DNA from: Micrococcus sp.
GTDB taxonomy: Bacteria; Actinomycetota; Actinomycetes; Actinomycetales; Micrococcaceae
NCBI GenBank assembly: GCA_029961105.1
Contig: JASBVO010000005.1
Span: 100,406-164,405, forward strand
Length of the DNA: 64,000 bases
Direction of reading: 5' to 3'
Shown here: positions 29,773 to 38,103 of the stretch, piece after piece
How the letters are laid out: every line of letters starts with the position of its first letter
How positions within the stretch are numbered: the stretch's first letter is position 1
Made by a program: the position numbers and the translations under genes
The notes under the pieces: model-generated
Database searches by the model: none
Seen by the model: only the letters and a program-made list of their open reading frames with translations
Told to the model about the DNA's origin: nothing

Positions 29773-30591
29773 TCAGACGGTGACGGTGGTGCCGATGCGA
29801 TCGCCCAGCAGCGCCCGGGTGACGTTGCCGTCCCCCTCCATGCCGAACACCATCATGGACAGACCGTTGTCCTTGCACATGGTCATGGCGGTCTGGTCCA
29901 TCACCCGGATGTCGTTCAGCAGCGCCTCGTCATAGGTCAGGTGCTCGTACTTCTCCGCGCCCGGGTCCTTCTTGGGGTCGGCCGTGTAGACGCCGTCCAC
30001 GCCGGACTTGGCCATCAGCACCTCGTCCGCGCCGACCTCCAGGGCCCGCTGGGCGGCCACGGTGTCCGTGGAGAAGTAGGGCAGGCCCGTGCCGGCGCCG
30101 AAGATCACCACGCGCCCCTTCTGCATGTGCCGGATGGCGCGCAGGGGGATGTAGGGCTCGGCGACCTGCTCCATGTGGATGGCGGACTGCACCCGGGTGT
30201 CCACGCCGGCCTGCTCGAGGAAGTCCTGCAGGGCCAGGCAGTTCATCACCGTGCCGAGCATGCCCATGTAGTCGGCGCGGCGGCGGTCCATGCCGTTCTC
30301 CGAGAGCTCCGCCCCGCGGAAGAAGTTGCCGCCGCCGACCACGATGGCGATCTCGACCCGTCCACGCGCGGCGGCGATCTGTTCGGCGACCCCGCGGACG
30401 GTGGCCGGGTCGACGCCGACCTTGCCGCCCCCGAAGACCTCGCCGGAGAGCTTGAGCAGGACGCGGCGCTTGCCGGTCCGGCCCGGGTCCCCGTGGGTGT
30501 CACCGGCCTGGGCCTGCTGCAGGTCCCGGGACTCGTTGAACGACGTCGCGTCGCGGATGTCCGGTGTGGTGCGTTGGTCGGTGCTCTGCAT
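29773..30591 (-). CDS. pyrH: Uridylate kinase
   Basis: About 272 residues from the ATG at 30591, which has AGGAGG at good spacing. UMP kinase of the amino acid kinase fold: [68 protein letters not shown] and [18 protein letters not shown]. About 45 residues precede the kinase core, longer than in most PyrH proteins and without obvious motif. It starts after a terminator that ends the tsf transcript. Confidence 0.96.
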   Translation of the reverse strand: MQSTDQRTTPDIRDATSFNESRDLQQAQAGDTHGDPGRTGKRRVLLKLSGEVFGGGKVGVDPATVRGVAEQIAAARGRVEIAIVVGGGNFFRGAELSENGMDRRRADYMGMLGTVMNCLALQDFLEQAGVDTRVQSAIHMEQVAEPYIPLRAIRHMQKGRVVIFGAGTGLPYFSTDTVAAQRALEVGADEVLMAKSGVDGVYTADPKKDPGAEKYEHLTYDEALLNDIRVMDQTAMTMCKDNGLSMMVFGMEGDGNVTRALLGDRIGTTVTV

Positions 30592-30660
30592 GTGCGGGCC
30601 TCCTGGGCTCATCGGGGCTGGCGGCGTGCGCCGGCGGAACGGTGCCGGATGGGGCAGGAC

Positions 30661-30699
30661 AAAGGGGGTGGCCACCAGTGACTGGTGACCACCCCCTTC
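30661..30699 (-). terminator. Rho-independent terminator after rpsB-tsf
   Basis: AAGGGGGTGGCCACCAG and CTGGTGACCACCCCCTT form a stem of about 16 bp with one mismatch around a short loop. On the minus strand it is followed by TTTGTCC. It lies between tsf and pyrH. Confidence 0.8.
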
Positions 30700-30764
30700 C
30701 AGGTCGTTCCGCGCGCGGTCGGTCCGATCCTACCGCGCGGGGGACATCCCCGTGTCCTGGCCGG

Positions 30765-31601
30765 TCAGTTGCCGACGCGGAAGCGGGCGAAGCCGGTGAC
30801 GGCGGTGCCGGCGTCGGACAGGACCTTGCCGACGGTCTGCTTCGGGTCCTTGGCGAACGGCTGGTCGACCAGCACGATCTCCTTGAAGAAGCCGGTCAGG
30901 CGACCCTCGACGATCTTGGTCAGGGCCTGCTCGGGCTTGCCCTCGGCACGGGCGGTCTCGTCGGCGATGCGACGCTCGTTCTCCACGGTCTCGGCCGGCA
31001 CGTCCTCGCGGGACAGGTAGGTCGGGGCGTAGGCGGCGGTGTGCACGGCGACGTCGTGGGCGGCGGTCTTGGCCGCCTCGGAGTCGGCGTCGACGGCCAT
31101 CAGGACACCCACCTGGGCGGGCAGGTCCTTGGACGTCTTGTGCAGGTAGGCGTCCACGAAGGAGCCCTCCACGCGGGCGATGCGGCGGACGACGACCTTC
31201 TCGCCGAGGATCGCGCCCTCGTCGGTGACGTGGTCGCCCAGGGTCCGGCCGTTGTACGGAGCGGCCAGCAGGGTGTCCAGGTCGGCCGCCCCGGAGGTGA
31301 CGGCGGAGTCGAGGACGACGTTGCCCAGCTCGATGAACTTCTCGTTCTTGGCCACGAAGTCGGTCTCGCAGTTGATCTCGATCATGACGCCGGCCCCGTC
31401 GGTGACGGTGGCGGCGACCAGGCCCTCGGCGGTCGCGCGGCCTTCGCGCTTGGTGGCGCCCTTGAGGCCCTTGACGCGGATGATCTCCGTGGCCTTCTCG
31501 GCATCGCCGTTGGCCTCGTCCAGTGCCTTCTTGACGTCCATCATCCCGGCGCCGGTGCGCTCGCGCAGGGCCTTGATGTCAGCTGCGGTGTAGTTCGCCA
31601 T
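30765..31601 (-). CDS. tsf: Elongation factor Ts
   Basis: 278 residues; nucleotide exchange factor for EF-Tu. It shows MANYTAADIKALRERTGAGMMDVKKALDEANGD, VMIEINCETDFVAKNEKF and the C-terminal EIVLVDQPFAKD. Co-transcribed with rpsB across a 129-bp spacer that contains a strong hairpin. Confidence 0.97.
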   Translation of the reverse strand: MANYTAADIKALRERTGAGMMDVKKALDEANGDAEKATEIIRVKGLKGATKREGRATAEGLVAATVTDGAGVMIEINCETDFVAKNEKFIELGNVVLDSAVTSGAADLDTLLAAPYNGRTLGDHVTDEGAILGEKVVVRRIARVEGSFVDAYLHKTSKDLPAQVGVLMAVDADSEAAKTAAHDVAVHTAAYAPTYLSREDVPAETVENERRIADETARAEGKPEQALTKIVEGRLTGFFKEIVLVDQPFAKDPKQTVGKVLSDAGTAVTGFARFRVGN

Positions 31602-31694
31602 GCGTGGTACCCATCCTTACCTGTAGCGGGGGTTGTCCCGAGTGGTGTTGTGGTGGTCGGTGGTTGCTGTGGCCCGGGGGTGCCCCGGGCAGAC

Positions 31695-31724
31695 ACCGGC
31701 CGGCCCCCAGGGGAGCCGGCCGGT
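31695..31724 (-). terminator. Hairpin between rpsB and tsf
   Basis: ACCGGCCGGC pairs with GCCGGCCGGT, extended by inner CCCC/GGGG pairing. It lies directly after the rpsB stop. A partial terminator or RNA-processing site that lowers tsf relative to rpsB is plausible; this is inference. Confidence 0.55.
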
Positions 31725-31730
31725 GGTGGA

Positions 31731-32657
31731 TCACTGGGCCTCGGTGGCCTCGGGTGCCTCGGTGCCCTCGGCAGCCTCTGCGACCTCGGCGGCGTCGGTG
31801 GCCGACGGGACGGCCCCGGCAGCGGCGACATCCTGCTCGGCGGCCTGCTCGGTGGCCGGCGCGGACTGGTCGGCGGCCTCGGCCTGCTGGGCGTTGTGCT
31901 GCTCGAGCAGCTCGCGCTCCCACTCGGCCATGGGCTCCTCGGCGCCCTGGGCGCCGGACTTGCCCTGGTTGCGGGCGATGAGGCCCTCGGCCACGGCGTC
32001 GGCGATCACGCGGGTCAGCAGGTTGACCGAGCGGATGGCGTCGTCGTTGCCCGGGATCGGGTAGGTGACCTCGTCCGGGTCGCAGTTGGTGTCCAGGATG
32101 GCCACGACCGGGATACCCAGCTTCTGGGCCTCGTCCACGGCGAGGTGCTCCTTCTTGGTGTCCACGATCCAGACGGCGGAGGGGGTCCGGGTCATGTTGC
32201 GGATACCGCCGAGGTTGGACTCGAGCTTGCTCAGCTCGCGCTGCAGCAGGAGCAGTTCCTTCTTGGTGTGGCCCGAGCCGGCGACGTCCTCGAAGTCGAT
32301 CTCCTCGAGCTCCTTCATGCGCTGCACGCGCTTGGAGACGGTGGAGAAGTTGGTCAGCATGCCGCCGAGCCAGCGGTGGTTCACGTAGGGCATGCCCACG
32401 CGGGTGGCCTGCTCGGCGATGGCCTCCTGGCCCTGCTTCTTGGTGCCGACGAAGAGGATGGTGCCGCCGTGGGCCACCGTCTCCTTGACGAACTCGAAGG
32501 CCCGGTCGATGTAGGACAGGGACTGCTGCAGGTCGATGATGTAGATGCCGTTGCGCTCGGTGAAGATGAAGCGCTTCATCTTGGGGTTCCAGCGGCGGGT
32601 CTGGTGGCCGAAGTGGACACCGGAATCGAGCAGCTGGCGCATGGTCACGACAGGCAT
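31731..32657 (-). CDS. rpsB: 30S ribosomal protein S2
   Basis: 308 residues from the ATG at 32657 ([27 protein letters not shown]), preceded by AAAGGAG; the track's 407-residue ORF starts far too early. Core S2 motifs include [30 protein letters not shown] and [17 protein letters not shown]. The C-terminus has a long Ala/Glu-rich extension of about 55 residues, as in other Micrococcaceae. Confidence 0.97.
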   Translation of the reverse strand: MPVVTMRQLLDSGVHFGHQTRRWNPKMKRFIFTERNGIYIIDLQQSLSYIDRAFEFVKETVAHGGTILFVGTKKQGQEAIAEQATRVGMPYVNHRWLGGMLTNFSTVSKRVQRMKELEEIDFEDVAGSGHTKKELLLLQRELSKLESNLGGIRNMTRTPSAVWIVDTKKEHLAVDEAQKLGIPVVAILDTNCDPDEVTYPIPGNDDAIRSVNLLTRVIADAVAEGLIARNQGKSGAQGAEEPMAEWERELLEQHNAQQAEAADQSAPATEQAAEQDVAAAGAVPSATDAAEVAEAAEGTEAPEATEAQ

Positions 32658-32934
32658 GTCGCTCCTTTGTGGGGTTGTCGGTTGTCGACCGGCCGTGGTG
32701 GTCCGGTCCCTGGCATGGGCTGCGGGCGAACCCGGCATCCCCGACGCTGACCCGGAACGCACGCGCGTGCGTGCCGGGACCGATGGTGGGGACCTGCCGT
32801 GCCTGAACGGAGCGGACTCCGCGTGGCCGGCATCAGTCATGCGCGTAGTCAGTCGCGGATCCGGCCCGTGGTCTTGCCCCGGGCAGGCACACAACTGCTG
32901 GGCCAATCTTACCCCAGGCCGTTCCGTGGTCCGA
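32658..32934 (-). promoter_or_regulatory. rpsB upstream region with candidate promoter and long hairpin
   Basis: The gap between rpsB and the M23 gene is 365 bp. On the minus strand TAAGAT at 32906-32911 is a candidate -10 with a weak -35 about 18 bp upstream, giving a leader of roughly 240 nt. Within it, positions 32751-32778 form a nearly perfect dyad (CCCGGAACGCACGC paired with GCGTGCGTGCCGGG). A leader element for S2 autoregulation or attenuation is possible. No other gene is seen in the gap. Confidence 0.45.
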
Positions 32935-33022
32935 ACCGGAACTCCACAGGGCACCGGCCGCGCCGTGCGCTCCCCACCCGCGGTCCGCCCCGTGGCGGTC
33001 CCGACGTCGGCACGGGAGTCTG

Positions 33023-33634
33023 GTGGGCATGTCCCCCCGGTTGCCCCGCGCCGATCACCTGGTCCACCGTCCCCGTCCCGGCAGGATGGCCGTGATCGCC
33101 ACCGTGCTGGCGGGCCTGGCCGTGCCCGGTCCGCCCGTGCCGGTGGCCGGCCCGGAAGGCGATTCCGTCGGCTGGTCGGCGCCGACCTCGACCACCGGGC
33201 AGTCGGCCGTGCTCCGTCCCTTCGACCAGCCGGCGGCCCCGTGGTCCGCCGGGCACCGTGGGGTCGACTGGGCCAGCCCGGACGGGGACGTGTTCGCCCC
33301 GGCCGCGGGCAGCATCCGGTTCGCCGGGCCGGTGGCGGGCCGTTCCGTGGTCACCGTGGCCCACCCGGACGGGATGCTGTCCAGCCTCGAGCCGGTGGAG
33401 CTGGCGCCGGGGCTGGCCGTCGGGGACCGCGTGGCGGCCGGCGAACTGATCGGCTCCGTGCAGGAGGGGGTGGATCACTGCCCGGTCGCCTGCGTGCACT
33501 GGGGCGCGCGCATCCCGCAGGGGTGGACCGTGCAGGGCGGCACGTGGGACCGCTACGTCGACCCGCTGGTCCTGCTGGGCCTGTCAGGCCCGTCGGTGCT
33601 GTGGCCGCTCACGGGCAGACCGCCCGGGCACTAG
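33023..33634 (+). CDS. M23-family peptidoglycan endopeptidase, exported
   Basis: 203 residues. N-terminal membrane or signal segment ([19 protein letters not shown]) then a LytM/M23 domain. Zinc-site elements are [20 protein letters not shown] (HxxxD) and the C-terminal VHWGARI, in which the usual HxH is HWG with the first His kept. [17 protein letters not shown] fits the central strand. Short for an M23 protein, with no extra wall-binding domain. Likely acts in the cell wall. Convergent with the glycosyltransferase gene; their stops overlap in CTAG. Confidence 0.85.
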   Translation: MGMSPRLPRADHLVHRPRPGRMAVIATVLAGLAVPGPPVPVAGPEGDSVGWSAPTSTTGQSAVLRPFDQPAAPWSAGHRGVDWASPDGDVFAPAAGSIRFAGPVAGRSVVTVAHPDGMLSSLEPVELAPGLAVGDRVAAGELIGSVQEGVDHCPVACVHWGARIPQGWTVQGGTWDRYVDPLVLLGLSGPSVLWPLTGRPPGH

Positions 33635-34881
33635 CCGCGCCGGGACCGGCGTCGGGCGATCTCTGCCGCCAGGTCCACCAGCGCCCGGGCGGAGGCCTCC
33701 CAGGAGAACGTGGCGGCCTGCTCCACGGCCGCGCGCGACGCCGCGGCGAACACGGCGGGGTCCTCGAGCTCCCTGATCCGGGCCGCCAGCGCGGCCGGGG
33801 AGCTATCGGCGTCGGAGCCCGCCGCCTCGCCGGCGGGGCCGAGGGGCACGAACCGGGCCGCGGCGCCGTCCGGGCCGCCGATCTCACGGAAGATCTCCAG
33901 GTCGGAGAGGACCACGGGGGTGCCCTGGGCCATGGCCTCGGCCACGGGCAGCCCGTAGCCTTCCGAGCGGGACAGGGTGACGAGCGCCGTGGCGGAGCGC
34001 AGCAGGCGGACGTACTCCTCGTCGCTGGTCCCCCGGTGGAAGACGACCGCCTCGACCGGGACGCCCGCGGCGGCGGCCACCCGGCGCAGCTCCGCCTCAC
34101 GGCCCGGCGCGATCCTGGACAGCAGGTGGAGCCGGTAGCCGGGCAGGCCGGCCAGGCCCCGGATGAGGCTCTCCACGTTCTTGTAGTCCATGAATGAGCC
34201 CATGTAGACGAGGAACCGCTCGGGCACCGTGTCCGGTTCGCGCGGGGTGGCCACGGGTTGCGGGGCGTTGCCGATGATCCGGATCTCGCGGCTGGTGAGC
34301 CGGTGACGCCGCATCAGCCGGCGGCTGGTCCGGGAGACGGTGGCCACGGCGTCGGCCCGGTCGAGGACGAGCCGTTGGGGCCAGTAGGCCAGGTGGAAGG
34401 CGCGCCAGAGCATCCGGACCGGGGCCGGCAGGTCTGCCGGCGGGGTGCGGTGCTGGTAGTAGATGAGGTCGTGCAGCGTCAGGATGAGCCCGTACTCGCG
34501 GCCGGCCGAGCCCATCGTCTGCATCGGCGAGAAGACCACGTCCGGCCGGTGGGGGTTCAGCTGGCGGGCGATGAAGGGCTCGGCCGGGGACGTCGGGGCC
34601 GTGGCCTTCACCCACGGGATCCCACCGGGCAGCAAGGCGAGCTGGGCCTCGTCCGAGATGACCATGGTGGTCTCCGCCAGCGGGGCGCAGGCGGCGATCA
34701 GGCTGGCACCGTAGCGGGAGATGCCGTCGTGGAAGTCGGTGCGGGTGTACCGGGCGTCCACGAACAGGCGCAGCGGACGGTCCCGGCCGGGCACGCCGGT
34801 GCAGTCCGGGGCATCGTCGGTGGCGGGTAGTAGCACGGTCTCCACGCTACCGAAAGATCCATTCCGCCCTCTTACCATCAC
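33631..34881 (-). CDS. Glycosyltransferase family 1/4 protein
   Basis: 416 residues, GT-B fold. N-terminal Rossmann half has LRLFVDARYTRTDFHDGISRYGASLI. The C-terminal half has FLVYMGSFMDYKNVESLIRGLAGLPGYRLHLL and the sugar-nucleotide motif LSRSEGYGLPVAEAMAQGTPVVLSDLEIFREIGG. Likely transfers mannose or a similar sugar to an envelope glycan. Start uncertain: GTG 34881 or ATG 34878 lack a strong ribosome binding site, and GTG 34845 is an alternative. Confidence 0.87.
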   Translation of the reverse strand: MMVRGRNGSFGSVETVLLPATDDAPDCTGVPGRDRPLRLFVDARYTRTDFHDGISRYGASLIAACAPLAETTMVISDEAQLALLPGGIPWVKATAPTSPAEPFIARQLNPHRPDVVFSPMQTMGSAGREYGLILTLHDLIYYQHRTPPADLPAPVRMLWRAFHLAYWPQRLVLDRADAVATVSRTSRRLMRRHRLTSREIRIIGNAPQPVATPREPDTVPERFLVYMGSFMDYKNVESLIRGLAGLPGYRLHLLSRIAPGREAELRRVAAAAGVPVEAVVFHRGTSDEEYVRLLRSATALVTLSRSEGYGLPVAEAMAQGTPVVLSDLEIFREIGGPDGAAARFVPLGPAGEAAGSDADSSPAALAARIRELEDPAVFAAASRAAVEQAATFSWEASARALVDLAAEIARRRSRRG

Positions 34882-34898
34882 GTTCGCATCACCCCCAG

Positions 34899-34927
34899 AT
34901 GACGAATCGGTAACGCTCCGGTACAGT
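34899..34927 (+). promoter_or_regulatory. Candidate promoter of the SLH-NlpC/P60 gene
   Basis: ATGACG (-35) and TACAGT (-10) are separated by exactly 17 bp, about 140 bp upstream of the GTG start. The leader between them and the gene shows no riboswitch that I can recognise; I looked for the c-di-AMP (ydaO) pattern often found before such hydrolases and did not find it. Confidence 0.4.
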
Positions 34928-35065
34928 TGGTCACGGTCCAGCGGTCAATTGCCGGATCACCTGGAGCAATCCACCGCCCACCCCGGGCACCGCGCGCTTC
35001 CCCGGACGTCTCGTCCCCTCGCGTTGGACAAGAAAACACCGCTCGTATCCAGCTAGGGGACAACC

Positions 35066-36211
35066 GTGTCTACAGCCCAGAGCCGGTCCGGTCAGCGCCG
35101 GTCCACCCGCACCCGCCTGTCCGCCGCCGTCGCCGGCGTGGCCACCGCAGCCGTCCTCGCCACCGCATCCGTGGCCGGATCCGTGGCCACGGCCGCTCCC
35201 GCCTCTGCGGGGCAGTCCTGTGGCCGTGCGGACTTCGTGGACAATCCCCGCGGCTCCGGGTTCTACGACGCCATCTCCTGGATGGCCTGCGCGGAGATCT
35301 CGGTCGGCTACGGAGACAACACCTTCCGCAAGAACAAGGCTGTCACCCGCGGCGAGGTCGCGGCGTTCCTGTACCGGCAGGTCACGCCGTCCCACCCGAA
35401 GTCCGAGGATCGCTATTTCACCGACGTGAACCCCGGTGGGGCCAACTACCAGGCCATCACCTGGTTCGCGCAGGACGGGATCTCCGTGGGTTACCAGGAC
35501 CGGACCTTCCGGCCGAACCAGCCGGTGACCCGCGGCGAGCTGGCCGCCTTCCTGCACCGGCTGGCCGATGAGCCCGCCACCACCGGGGGGTCCTTCTCGG
35601 ACATGGGCCCCGGCGCGCCGTTCGCCCCGGCGGCCTCCTGGCTACTGGACGAGGACATCACCTCCGGGTACGGCGACGGGACGTTCAGGCCCGGCAATGA
35701 CATCACCCGGGCCGAGACCGCGTCCTTCCTGTACAAGGCCGCCGGTGTCCTCAAGGGCCGGGGCAACGTCACGACCCCCGCCCTGCAGCCCCTGACGGAG
35801 GAGACCCGGGCCTCGTCCACGGTCGCGACCTGGAAGGCGCAGGCCGTGGACTGGGCCACCACCAAGGCGAAGAGCGCGAACACCTACTACCAGTACGGCG
35901 GCAACGGCCCGTACGGTTATGACTGCTCGGGGTTCACCACCGGGGCCTTCTCCGCCGGCGGAAAGTCGTTGCCGCGGACCTCGACCTCCCAGTACTCTGC
36001 CGCGGACCAGAAGGTCCCGCTGTCCGAGGCCAAGCCGGGCGACCTCGTCTACTGGTCCAACAACGGCTCCGGCACCGGCGTCTACCACGTGGCCATCGTC
36101 GTGGAGGGCGGCAAGATCGCCCATGCCCGCAACAAGCAGTCCGGCGTGACGCTCACGGACCTGGACTACAGCCCGGCCAACATGCTGCCGCAGGCCGGAC
36201 GCTTCAGCTGA
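35066..36211 (+). CDS. SLH-domain NlpC/P60 peptidoglycan hydrolase
   Basis: 381 residues; GTG start with AGGGGA upstream. Signal peptide about residues 1-50 (VAGVATAAVLATASVAGSVATAAPASA). Three S-layer homology repeats span about 50-220, each with a GYGDNTFRKN- or GYQDRTFRPN-like turn and TRGE or TRAE. The C-terminal NlpC/P60 domain has catalytic Cys in YGYDCSGFTTGAF and His in VYHVAIVVEGG. An exported wall hydrolase anchored by SLH repeats. It is the last host gene before the prophage. Confidence 0.93.
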   Translation: MSTAQSRSGQRRSTRTRLSAAVAGVATAAVLATASVAGSVATAAPASAGQSCGRADFVDNPRGSGFYDAISWMACAEISVGYGDNTFRKNKAVTRGEVAAFLYRQVTPSHPKSEDRYFTDVNPGGANYQAITWFAQDGISVGYQDRTFRPNQPVTRGELAAFLHRLADEPATTGGSFSDMGPGAPFAPAASWLLDEDITSGYGDGTFRPGNDITRAETASFLYKAAGVLKGRGNVTTPALQPLTEETRASSTVATWKAQAVDWATTKAKSANTYYQYGGNGPYGYDCSGFTTGAFSAGGKSLPRTSTSQYSAADQKVPLSEAKPGDLVYWSNNGSGTGVYHVAIVVEGGKIAHARNKQSGVTLTDLDYSPANMLPQAGRFS

Positions 36212-36242
36212 GGCGCCGTCGACCGGCCCGGACCGGTCTTGA

Positions 36243-36276
36243 GTAGGGCGTGCGGGACTTGAACCCGCGACCCAGG
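36243..36276 (-). repeat. tRNA 3'-end fragment, putative attachment-site copy 1
   Basis: The 34 bases are identical to 36963-36996. Read on the minus strand they give a perfect tRNA T arm (GCGGGTTCAAGTCCCGC) followed by an acceptor strand ending in ACGCCCTA. The rest of a tRNA (anticodon arm, D arm) cannot be folded from the flanking bases, so this is a 3' fragment, as left at a prophage or island junction. Confidence 0.75.
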
Positions 36277-36393
36277 AATTACAGGGTCCTGATTTCGACT
36301 GGTAACGGTCATGGCTTGTTGCGCGCGTCATTGGTTGGGAGTAGCGCGGCGCCCCCTCCCCCACCATTGGCCGTTATTGATCGTTTTCGGTTG

Positions 36394-36416
36394 TTTCCGG
36401 TGGGTAATCGGTGGGA
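36394..36416 (+). repeat. Junction-associated block, copy 1
   Basis: TTTCCGGTGGGTAATCGGTG and the next three bases resemble the 23 bases at 37138-37160 (about four differences). Both blocks lie 120-145 bp beyond a tRNA-fragment repeat and in the same orientation. They may be integrase arm sites of attP origin. The surrounding 36,212-36,580 gap holds no convincing gene. Confidence 0.45.
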
Positions 36417-36580
36417 GCGCAGCAGACTTTAGTACCCCCCGCCGGACCGGCTGATGCCCACGATGATCAGGCCAGCGAATTGCACCACTCCATGCGGTTC
36501 GGCAACTGGGGCGGTCTCACCCCCAACGAGCGCAGACTAGGAGCTCACCTCCGGGCACGCCTCGCCGAAAGAGTCCCCGC

Positions 36581-36910
36581 ATGAGCACCGATCCTCGCGC
36601 CACCCTGGCTGAAATGAAGTTCCGAGCGGCTGTCGCCGCGACGTTCGGCCGCTATGCCGGAAAGCCGACACTCCGCGGCTACGACAGGTTCCTCCTGCAC
36701 CAGTCACTGCGCACCGACGCCCCCCACGCCTACGCCGCCCTCGAAGCCGTGCTGGACCTGCACCAGCCCCACCGCAAAGCGGGCGCGGACGGCACTCGCG
36801 ACTTCACCATCTGCCGAGAGTGCCAACACATGGAAGACGGGCGGCCCTCGGACGTGTACCCCTGCCCCACGATCCGCGCCATCACCGAGCACCTCGGAGA
36901 CGACCAGTGA
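36581..36910 (+). CDS. Small phage-type protein with Cys cluster
   Basis: 109 residues, lying between the two tRNA-fragment repeats. The C-terminal part has CRECQHMEDGRPSDVYPCPTIRAI, a CxxC plus third Cys layout seen in small actinophage proteins, possibly a zinc-binding site. The preceding RKAGADGTRDFTI stretch fits that type. Function unknown. It is probably a remnant of an element integrated at the same site, or the distal gene of the present prophage. Confidence 0.65.
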   Translation: MSTDPRATLAEMKFRAAVAATFGRYAGKPTLRGYDRFLLHQSLRTDAPHAYAALEAVLDLHQPHRKAGADGTRDFTICRECQHMEDGRPSDVYPCPTIRAITEHLGDDQ

Positions 36911-36962
36911 GGAAGACCGCTGGCGCCACCGCCTTGCTCGTCGTGGGCGGCACGGGTTCTAC

Positions 36963-36996
36963 GTAGGGCGTGCGGGACTTGAACCCGCGACCCAGG
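36963..36996 (-). repeat. tRNA 3'-end fragment, putative attachment-site copy 2
   Basis: Identical over 34 bases to 36243-36276 and 720 bp from it. The flanks then differ, and no full tRNA folds here either. The short track ORF ending RAGLEPATQGF is a read-through of this tRNA fragment and not a gene. The 36,911-37,273 gap holds this repeat, the second junction block and the first early promoter, and no gene. Confidence 0.75.
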
Positions 36997-37137
36997 GATT
37001 CTAGCGTCCACATTCTCTGGACGGTCACACGCTGCCACTGATGGCCGCACATTCCCGCTCGGACCTGCGCCGATGCTGGGATCCGCCGCCGGCCGGCCGC
37101 CGGCCCCCCGTCATTCCGGACCCCGGATCTTGGATCG

Positions 37138-37160
37138 TTTCCGGGGGGTAAACGGGGGAA
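37138..37160 (+). repeat. Junction-associated block, copy 2
   Basis: Related to 36394-36416: TTTCCGG-GGGTAA-CGG-GG core. It ends just before the TAGACGTCTA element of the first early promoter. Possible integrase arm site. Confidence 0.45.
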
Positions 37161-37161
37161 A

Positions 37162-37214
37162 TAGACGTCTAAATAAAGTAGACATGCACGCCCAGACCGG
37201 CTAAACTATTAGAC
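37162..37214 (+). promoter_or_regulatory. Early promoter/operator P1
   Basis: GTCTA-N7-TAGAC (37167-37183) overlaps a -35 box TAGACA (37179-37184); after exactly 17 bp comes TAAACT as -10 (37202-37207); a third half-site TAGAC lies at 37210, 31 bp after the second. This copy has an additional TAGAC directly before the first half-site, making a perfect TAGACGTCTA palindrome. It precedes the gene at 37274. Confidence 0.75.
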
Positions 37215-37273
37215 AGAAGGACAGCGAAGCAGCTAGGAACCCCACCGCCCGGAAGGGCAGAAAGGAGGCCACC

Positions 37274-37519
37274 ATGGCCACCACCATCCAGCTCCCCGCG
37301 CTCCGCAAGGAGTTGACCGAGGCCGGCTTCACTGTCCTGCGCTCCGGCCAGTACCGGGACGAGGATCCGCTGGCCACCCACGTCTACCGGGACCACGTGA
37401 CCGGTGGCGCGGAAGTCGTCGTCGGATCCACCGAGGGCCGCCGGCAGGCTCTCGCGTTCCTGCGGGGCCGCCACAGCGCCCGCCGCGACCCGCTGGGACT
37501 GGGGATCCGCGTCTCTTGA
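37274..37519 (+). CDS. Phage early-region protein, unknown
   Basis: 81 residues. The start ATG follows AAAGGAGGCCACC. The sequence is mixed alpha/beta with TEAGFTVLRSGQYRDEDPLATHVYRDHV, no known motif. First gene after promoter P1 and followed by a strong hairpin at 37525-37551. Confidence 0.75.
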   Translation: MATTIQLPALRKELTEAGFTVLRSGQYRDEDPLATHVYRDHVTGGAEVVVGSTEGRRQALAFLRGRHSARRDPLGLGIRVS

Positions 37520-37524
37520 CCCCT

Positions 37525-37551
37525 CCGGCCCCGGGGCACCCCCGGGGCCGG
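37525..37551 (+). terminator. Intergenic hairpin module 1
   Basis: CCGGCCCCGGGG pairs perfectly with CCCCGGGGCCGG around a CAC loop, right after a stop codon, followed by GGAAGGAA and the next ATG. One of three similar modules in a row. Could be an attenuator or RNA stability element. Confidence 0.65.
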
Positions 37552-37580
37552 CATCACCACCACGGAAGGAATCACCCGCC

Positions 37581-37874
37581 ATGCAGAACACTCCCGAAAC
37601 CCTCGAAATCGCCCGCCAGAACGATCTGTCCACGGAGCTGCTGGACGCCATCGACCCGCTGAACAACTGCCCCGGCTTCCGCCTGTGGGCCGTGACGCTC
37701 GGGGGTAACCGCTACCTGATGGCCGGCGACAGCGCCAGCACCGTCGAGACGCGGATCTACTTCCGCACGCACCGGAAGCTGACCGAGGAAGAGTCCATCG
37801 AGCTGCTGGGAGACAACCCGGACGTGGAGGAATGGGACCGCCAGCAGGCCGCGCTCCAGAACCTCACCCGCTGA
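37581..37874 (+). CDS. Phage early-region protein, unknown
   Basis: 97 residues from ATG 37581, with GGAAGGAA at proper distance. The track ORF in this frame starts far upstream. The protein is acidic, with a beta-rich middle (GFRLWAVTLGGNRYLMAGDSASTVETRIYFRTH) and an acidic C-terminal helix. No recognised family. Confidence 0.75.
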   Translation: MQNTPETLEIARQNDLSTELLDAIDPLNNCPGFRLWAVTLGGNRYLMAGDSASTVETRIYFRTHRKLTEEESIELLGDNPDVEEWDRQQAALQNLTR

Positions 37875-37880
37875 CCACCA

Positions 37881-37907
37881 GCCGGCCCCGGGACGCTCGG
37901 GGCCGGC
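37881..37907 (+). terminator. Intergenic hairpin module 2
   Basis: GCCGGCCCCG pairs with CGGGGCCGGC around a 7-nt loop, between TGACCACCA and GGAAGGAACCG-CC-ACC-ATG. Same architecture and near-identical sequence to module 3. Confidence 0.65.
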
Positions 37908-37936
37908 ACCACTCCCCCAGGAAGGAACCGCCCACC

Positions 37937-38098
37937 ATGAAAGTCCGCATCTCCCTGACCGTGGAAGTCGATCCCGACGCGTGGCGCATGAACTACGGCG
38001 ACATGAGCGCCGCCGAGATCCGCCGCGACGTCCAGAGCGACGTCCAGAACTACCTCTACACGCACCCCAGCGAAGCGATCACCCCCACCGACGACTGA
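37937..38098 (+). CDS. Small phage early-region protein
   Basis: 53 residues from ATG 37937 (MKVRISLTVEVDPDAWRMNYG). The VEVDPDAW...NYG...EIRRDVQSDVQNYL pattern resembles short actinophage proteins of unknown role. The ribosome binding site GGAAGGAACC precedes it; the longer ORF in the track is not supported. Confidence 0.75.
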   Translation: MKVRISLTVEVDPDAWRMNYGDMSAAEIRRDVQSDVQNYLYTHPSEAITPTDD

Positions 38099-38103
38099 CC
38101 ACC

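Noticed and set aside
34882-35065. c-di-AMP (ydaO) riboswitch before the NlpC/P60 gene
   Set aside because: Such hydrolase genes often have one in actinobacteria, but the conserved core segments are not present in this leader.
36250-36432. 60-residue ORF MRDLNPRPRNYR
   Set aside because: Reads through the tRNA fragment and has no ribosome binding site; a typical false ORF at tRNA 3' ends.
36243-36996. Complete tRNA gene at the junction repeats
   Set aside because: Only the T arm and acceptor end fold. The upstream bases do not give an anticodon arm with a U33-type loop or a D arm at either copy.
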